Positions 7,958-11,411 of a stretch of DNA of 11,411 nt are shown in pieces. A program made the position numbers and the translations under genes. The notes below the pieces were generated by a model that worked only from the letters and a program-made list of their open reading frames with translations, did not search any database and was not told the DNA's origin. Each line of letters opens with the position of its first letter. The first letter of the stretch is position 1. Source of the DNA: Porogramme epimiltina (taxonomy: Eukaryota; Basidiomycota; Agaricomycetes; Polyporales; Polyporaceae); NCBI GenBank assembly GCA_900155495.1, contig FTLJ01000372.1, positions 1-11,411 on the forward strand, given 5' to 3'.

Positions 7958-8575
7958 ACTTTCCATTACACCGGCACCATCAGATGCTGGCCCCAGTGGA
8001 TCTCAAGTGGTTCCTATAGATGTTGACACAGATGGGCCTTGCCCGGCAAAGAAGCAAAAGACCCAGATAATGATGACATCATTTGTCGACACAGCACTGA
8101 CAGATGCGGAGAAAGAGGCAGTGCACCATTTGACTGTCTTGTTGAAGTTGGTGATTACACGCTTTGGGACTAATTCCTCACACTACTGGAGCGGTCAACT
8201 CGATACTGCCAACATCACACACAAGGTCACACACAGCTTGAAGATGCACACGGCCACACGCTGGTATTCTCTTATCCTACAGGCACTCAGCGTACAAGAG
8301 CATCGGTACGAGATCATTATTATTAATCTAATAAATAAACTTATTAATCTACATTTAAAATAGTTGTGCACTCACCGAGATTTGCCTTCGCAACGGATGC
8401 TCAGATGTCAGTCAGAGGTTTATCTCCTGTCAATAAGCATGTCATTAGTGCAGTCCTGGACATCGAACACTGGCAATGGAACTCCCAGTTGATCCACCTG
8501 TGCAAGCCACTCGTCAACTTGGGGGGGAGTGGGCCATGTCTGGCAGAAACGATTAATGAGGAAATCTGTTTTTAA
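7958..8575 (+). pseudogene. Decayed hAT-family transposase fragment
   Basis: An N-terminal linker (PAKKQKTQ, then MTSFVDTALTDAEKEAV, about 8046-8123) is followed almost at once by the later hAT segment NSSHYWSGQL (about 8169-8198) and TRWYSLILQALSVQEHR (8256-8306). A 58-nt AT-rich intron (8306-8363, GTACGA donor, TAG acceptor) leads to ALTEICLRN, then a one-base frameshift near 8395, then DAQMSVRGLSP and a hAT-like HLCKPLV stretch, ending at a stop at 8573-8575. The central region with most of the catalytic RNase H-fold domain is absent, so it is inactive. The family call rests on the F-x-NSSHYW-x-GQL ... TRWYS pattern typical of basidiomycete hATs. The 5' side abuts the copia remnant at about 7931-7957. 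Confidence 0.7.
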
Positions 8576-9340
8576 TTGTGATAGAAGTGTTAGTATATGA
8601 GGATTTTTAGTAATAAGTGCACACACCAATCATCACATCAGCCTATTAAACTAGATGTAGGCTACAAGGTGTGTCAGATGCATATTTGAATTTATTCTAT
8701 ATAAAGTAATGCTAAAGTAGGTAGAAAGTGCCATGTAGTCCTTCTATGACAGAGTGCACTAGCATATGATAGAGGGCATATAGTAGAGATTATAATATAC
8801 TTTGTAATGAAAAAACAACCAAGTGATTTGGTCAGGAATTGGTAGAGATATGACTGAAACACTACTTTAATTTATATAGAACAATAGTAAGGAATATTTA
8901 TGTATGGTCAATTATCACAGCTATTGACATGAAATAAAGTGCAAAAGGGGAGGGCCAGGAGTAAGCATTATTGTAGATACTTATATCATGGGGCTGTACT
9001 ACTCACTTTCTTTCAAACTACTAAAAACATGCATTTGACGGCCAATTTTGTATTGCTTATAACTTCTTAAGTAAGCAAGTTATTGAAGTATAACAAGCAG
9101 TTCTAGGACCCTATTAAGTAGCTCTACAACTTTGATTTCGAAAAGGCCTTGGAATGGGCGCTTATTGATTACATAAGCGCCCAAAATTCGTTATAACTTC
9201 TTTACAACCTCACTGTAGTCTCATTAACAACTCTCTGGTGCTATATAATGAGCCCTGCTAACAAGGGAGACAAGGGAGATCCACTTCTGAACAGGGAATC
9301 AGCCCTAATTGTATAAGCACAGCCACTGTGACATAGCCTC
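8576..9340. other. AT-rich non-coding stretch
   Basis: No open frame of interest on either strand. It contains a strong hairpin (9155-9183) and the short repeated phrase TATAACTTCTT (about 9057 and 9190) on either side of it. Probably old transposon remains or intergenic DNA. Confidence 0.5.
9155..9183. repeat. Perfect 11-bp inverted repeat (hairpin)
   Basis: Arm TGGGCGCTTAT (9155-9165) pairs perfectly with ATAAGCGCCCA (9173-9183) around a 7-nt loop. The GC-rich core stands out in AT-rich surroundings. Confidence 0.85.
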
Positions 9341-10575
9341 CTAACATGGCCCCTGCTGCACCCTTTCTAATGCACCCAAGATCATCACATTTTCCGTGAA
9401 CATCCCCTTACAAATGTCCCAGTAGTGGTCTATCTTTGTCTTCCCACCACCATGTGCTGTGAACTGATTACCTCCCGGTGGTGGAAAGATTGCATTCTTG
9501 ATGTCTTTGACATCAGTGATGGTTGCTAGAAGCTTCCAAGTCATGAAATGGTTATCTTGCTCCTAGCTTATAATGTTTGGAAGGAATGGTAATACAGTGA
9601 TCTACCGCTCATTGAGATGCCGAAATTTTATTTGACGTATTTTTCACGCACTATACATGCCTGCACCCTGAGACTTTGTACACTCACTTGAGGCACATGT
9701 TACTATATAAATCACAAATTATATGATATAAAGTCCTTTATGAAGTCCTCAATGACCCAAACATTGGTGAATCAGAATTAGTGCACAAATTGACTCTTTG
9801 ATACACCTAGCAGCTATCTTATCTCTCTGAATGCTCTTTAGAAGGAAACCTATACTGGACACACGAGAAAGTATTTTTATAGACACCAATGGTAGAGCAA
9901 TATGGTGCCCTATGCTCTGTAGCCTGATTTGCAAGAAAAAGGAAGTATATTCTCACTGGCAGTCAGAGGGTATGTTTAGCGGTGCTTACCAGTGCTTAGT
10001 GCCTTCCACCTCTGATACAGGGGTGTTTGCCTCATTGGTCAGTGAAATCAACAGTTTTATTCACAAAACAAGTTATGTATAATGGTATATGTGCATATCA
10101 AAAAGGTGATGTACTTCCTGACTGAGCAGACTCTGTGCTAGAAACACAATAAAAGAAAAATATATTCATGAGGTGTCACATCTGCATGCTCGGGCTGGAT
10201 TTCTCAATGTTTTCAGGACAAAAGTCAAATTTACTACACTACACATAAACACACTTAGTTATACATTCAAAATGAAGAAAAACAGTGAAGAACTCGAGGT
10301 ACAGTGCCCCGGTGTATCATTGACTATGGGTGTATCATAGACTGGTAGATCACTGTAAGCATCTAGCCCTCACTTGAATGTGTGCTTGAGTACACTCACT
10401 CTACTATAACACCCTTTTTATCCTTGTCTTCATCATCCCCCTTGGCTGTGTCGGCCACCTTTCCAGTGACCTTCTTTTTCCTTGTTCCTTTCAGCTTCTC
10501 ATCAGATAGACCTTTAGGCTTTACCACTTTAGGGGTAGCATTTGTTAAGTATGTCGCAGCCTTCCTTGGAGGCAT
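9341..10575 (-). pseudogene. Probable two-exon gene for a basic nuclear protein, intron interrupted by an insertion
   Basis: Exon 1 starts at ATG 10575-10573 and encodes a Lys-rich N-terminus (MPPRKAATY, then KGTRKKKVTGK, then GDDEDKDKKG). It reaches a TGA at 10398-10396 that coincides with a GTGAGT donor at 10399, so splicing rather than termination is likely. Exon 2 follows a CTAG acceptor (9565-9563) and encodes EQDNHFMTWKLLATITD, then IFPPPGGN, then AHGGGKTKIDHYWDICKGMF, stopping at 9341. That resembles a domain I have seen repeatedly in mushroom proteins of unknown function, but I cannot name it. Without the inserted segment the intron would be about 74 nt. The splice phase from 10399 to 9562 does not match (2 versus 0), and the C-terminus looks frame-shifted, so the gene may be broken or the donor differs. 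A TTAAATA box lies about 40 bp upstream of the ATG. Confidence 0.4.
9595..10355. mobile_element. Putative mariner-type MITE, 761 bp, TA-flanked
   Basis: The ends CAGTGATCTACC (9595-9606) and GGTAGATCACTG (10344-10355) are perfect inverted copies. Each is flanked by TA (9593-9594 and 10356-10357), the target duplication expected of Tc1/mariner elements. Beyond the perfect part, similarity continues weakly (about 20 of 27 positions). Inside, a second TACAGTG occurs at 10300-10306, and GGTGTATCAT is repeated at 10311 and 10329. An 83-codon open frame (9831-10082, plus) has no recognisable domain, and no transposase is seen. The segment sits exactly between two putative exons. A perfect 14-bp inverted repeat could arise by chance in a window this size, so the call is tentative. 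Confidence 0.4.
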
Positions 10576-10644
10576 GATAAAGTATAAATAGTGCAGAGGC
10601 TGGATAGTGTGTATTTAAGATAGCGAGCTGCGTTAAGGCTGAAC

Positions 10645-10797
10645 ATGGGTGTATCCATGGGTAATCCGTACCCGTACCCACGGATTTTGCATCAACAGAA
10701 CCTATATCCATATCTATATGGATATGGGTGTTATATTAACCATATCCACAGGTTATCTACCCGTGGGTATAGGTTAACCTGTGGGTATATCCATACT
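10645..10797. repeat. Cluster of nested inverted repeats built on TATCCAT / GGGTA motifs
   Basis: Several palindromes are packed together: AATCCGT (10663-10669) with ACGGATT (10680-10686); ATATCCATAT (10704-10713) with ATATGGATAT (10716-10725); CCACAGGTTA (10746-10755) with TAACCTGTGG (10775-10784), enclosing TACCC-GT-GGGTA (10758-10769). The motifs recur in both orientations, as in subterminal repeats of some hAT-like transposons. It could therefore be an element end, but no partner end is seen. Confidence 0.65.
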
Positions 10798-10800
10798 ACG

Positions 10801-11411
10801 TGGGAAAGTCGTGTACCTACGCGTGTTACGCTGCCCTCCGCTCATGCTCACATCCCTCTCTGCCCCCTCCACCCCCTCCGCTCTCTCTGGCTTGTCTCTG
10901 CTCACTGCTCCACCTGCTGCCCCCACTCAATGCCCTCAATGTAACCTGTCGACACCGGAGCCTCTTCACAGCAGGAAGGGCCACGACACCTTGGAGGTAA
11001 GCCCCCGCCCAAATGCTCCCTGCTTCCCACTCTCTCCCCCACCCCCACCCCTGCCACACACCCTGTCGCTGCCCTGTAGTCCAAAACTGCATGTGGTGAC
11101 GGGCCAGGGTGCCACCTCTGCTGCCCGCTGCCCGCTGCCTGCCACTTGCCGCTCACTGCCCACCACCTGCCACACACAGCCTGCCACCCGCACTCCCCAT
11201 CCCCCGCTCTCCACCCACAGCCCAACGGTGGCCTTGCCCCTCACGCCAACACCCCTCCTGGCTAGGGCACCCCCCACCTCCGCTCGGAAGCGTAAAAGCC
11301 CAACAAGGGACCCCTAGCAACGCCACCTGCTTGCCCACCACCCACCCCACTCACCATCCCATCCCCTCGATCTGCCCCCTCGCCCCCCCAACAGCCATCC
11401 CACCGCCCCTT
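10801..11411. other. C-rich low-complexity stretch
   Basis: Strong C-over-G skew on the plus strand with CTGCC- and CACCC-type runs (for example 11115-11200 and 11305-11411). Open frames translate to Pro/Ser/Thr/Leu-rich sequence without domains. It resembles the composition of positions 1-1260. I see no supportable gene. Confidence 0.5.

Noticed and set aside
9831..10082. 83-codon plus-strand ORF inside the putative MITE
   Set aside because: No recognisable motif, isolated, and the AT-rich context gives no codon signal. Not called as a gene.
10966..11350. Several minus-strand Gly/Trp-rich ORFs
   Set aside because: Shadows of C-rich low-complexity DNA, mutually overlapping in all frames.
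1..11411. tRNA, rRNA, CRISPR or bacterial operon
   Set aside because: None found by eye. The introns and transposon families point to a fungal nuclear genome.

Overview
The window looks like nuclear DNA of a mushroom-forming basidiomycete (Agaricomycetes-type). The reasons are many short introns (about 48-64 nt, GTRNGT donors, TAG/CAG acceptors), a fungal TET/JBP-type dioxygenase, remnants of Ty1/copia and hAT transposons, and strong compositional patchiness. Nothing bacterial (operons, Shine-Dalgarno sites) is visible.

Layout, left to right. Positions 1-1351 are C-rich sequence with no convincing gene. They hold repeats: five small hairpins with the same TTATT loop but different, pairing-compatible stems; a 94-bp direct repeat that itself contains a hairpin; and a TTCCCG hexanucleotide array. 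Positions 1352-6232 carry one large plus-strand gene that I reconstruct from 12 phase-compatible exons (1430 codons plus stop). Its N-terminal third is a TET/JBP-like 2-oxoglutarate/Fe(II) dioxygenase with the full set of metal and cosubstrate residues. A basic/acidic linker follows, then an unrecognised 668-residue region encoded by a single exon.

Converging on it from the minus strand, 6752-6461 holds a small two-exon coding piece of unknown identity. It abuts a decayed copia pol fragment (minus, about 6753-7930) that has a frameshift and an internal RNase H deletion. The copia piece in turn abuts a decayed hAT transposase fragment (plus, about 7958-8575).

Positions 8576-10800 are AT-rich. 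They hold a strong hairpin, two exons of a probable minus-strand nuclear-protein gene (exon 1 from 10575, exon 2 from 9562), and, between those exons, a roughly 761-bp segment with 14-bp perfect inverted ends and TA flanks that looks like a mariner-type MITE inserted in the intron. A cluster of nested inverted repeats (10645-10797) and another C-rich low-complexity stretch (10801-11411) close the window.

Functionally, the intact-looking gene is the dioxygenase. Family members oxidise methylated bases in DNA, and in mushrooms the family is greatly expanded and associated with transposons. A possible copy in a transposon-rich, repeat-rich neighbourhood fits that picture. All splice sites and homology calls here were made by eye.
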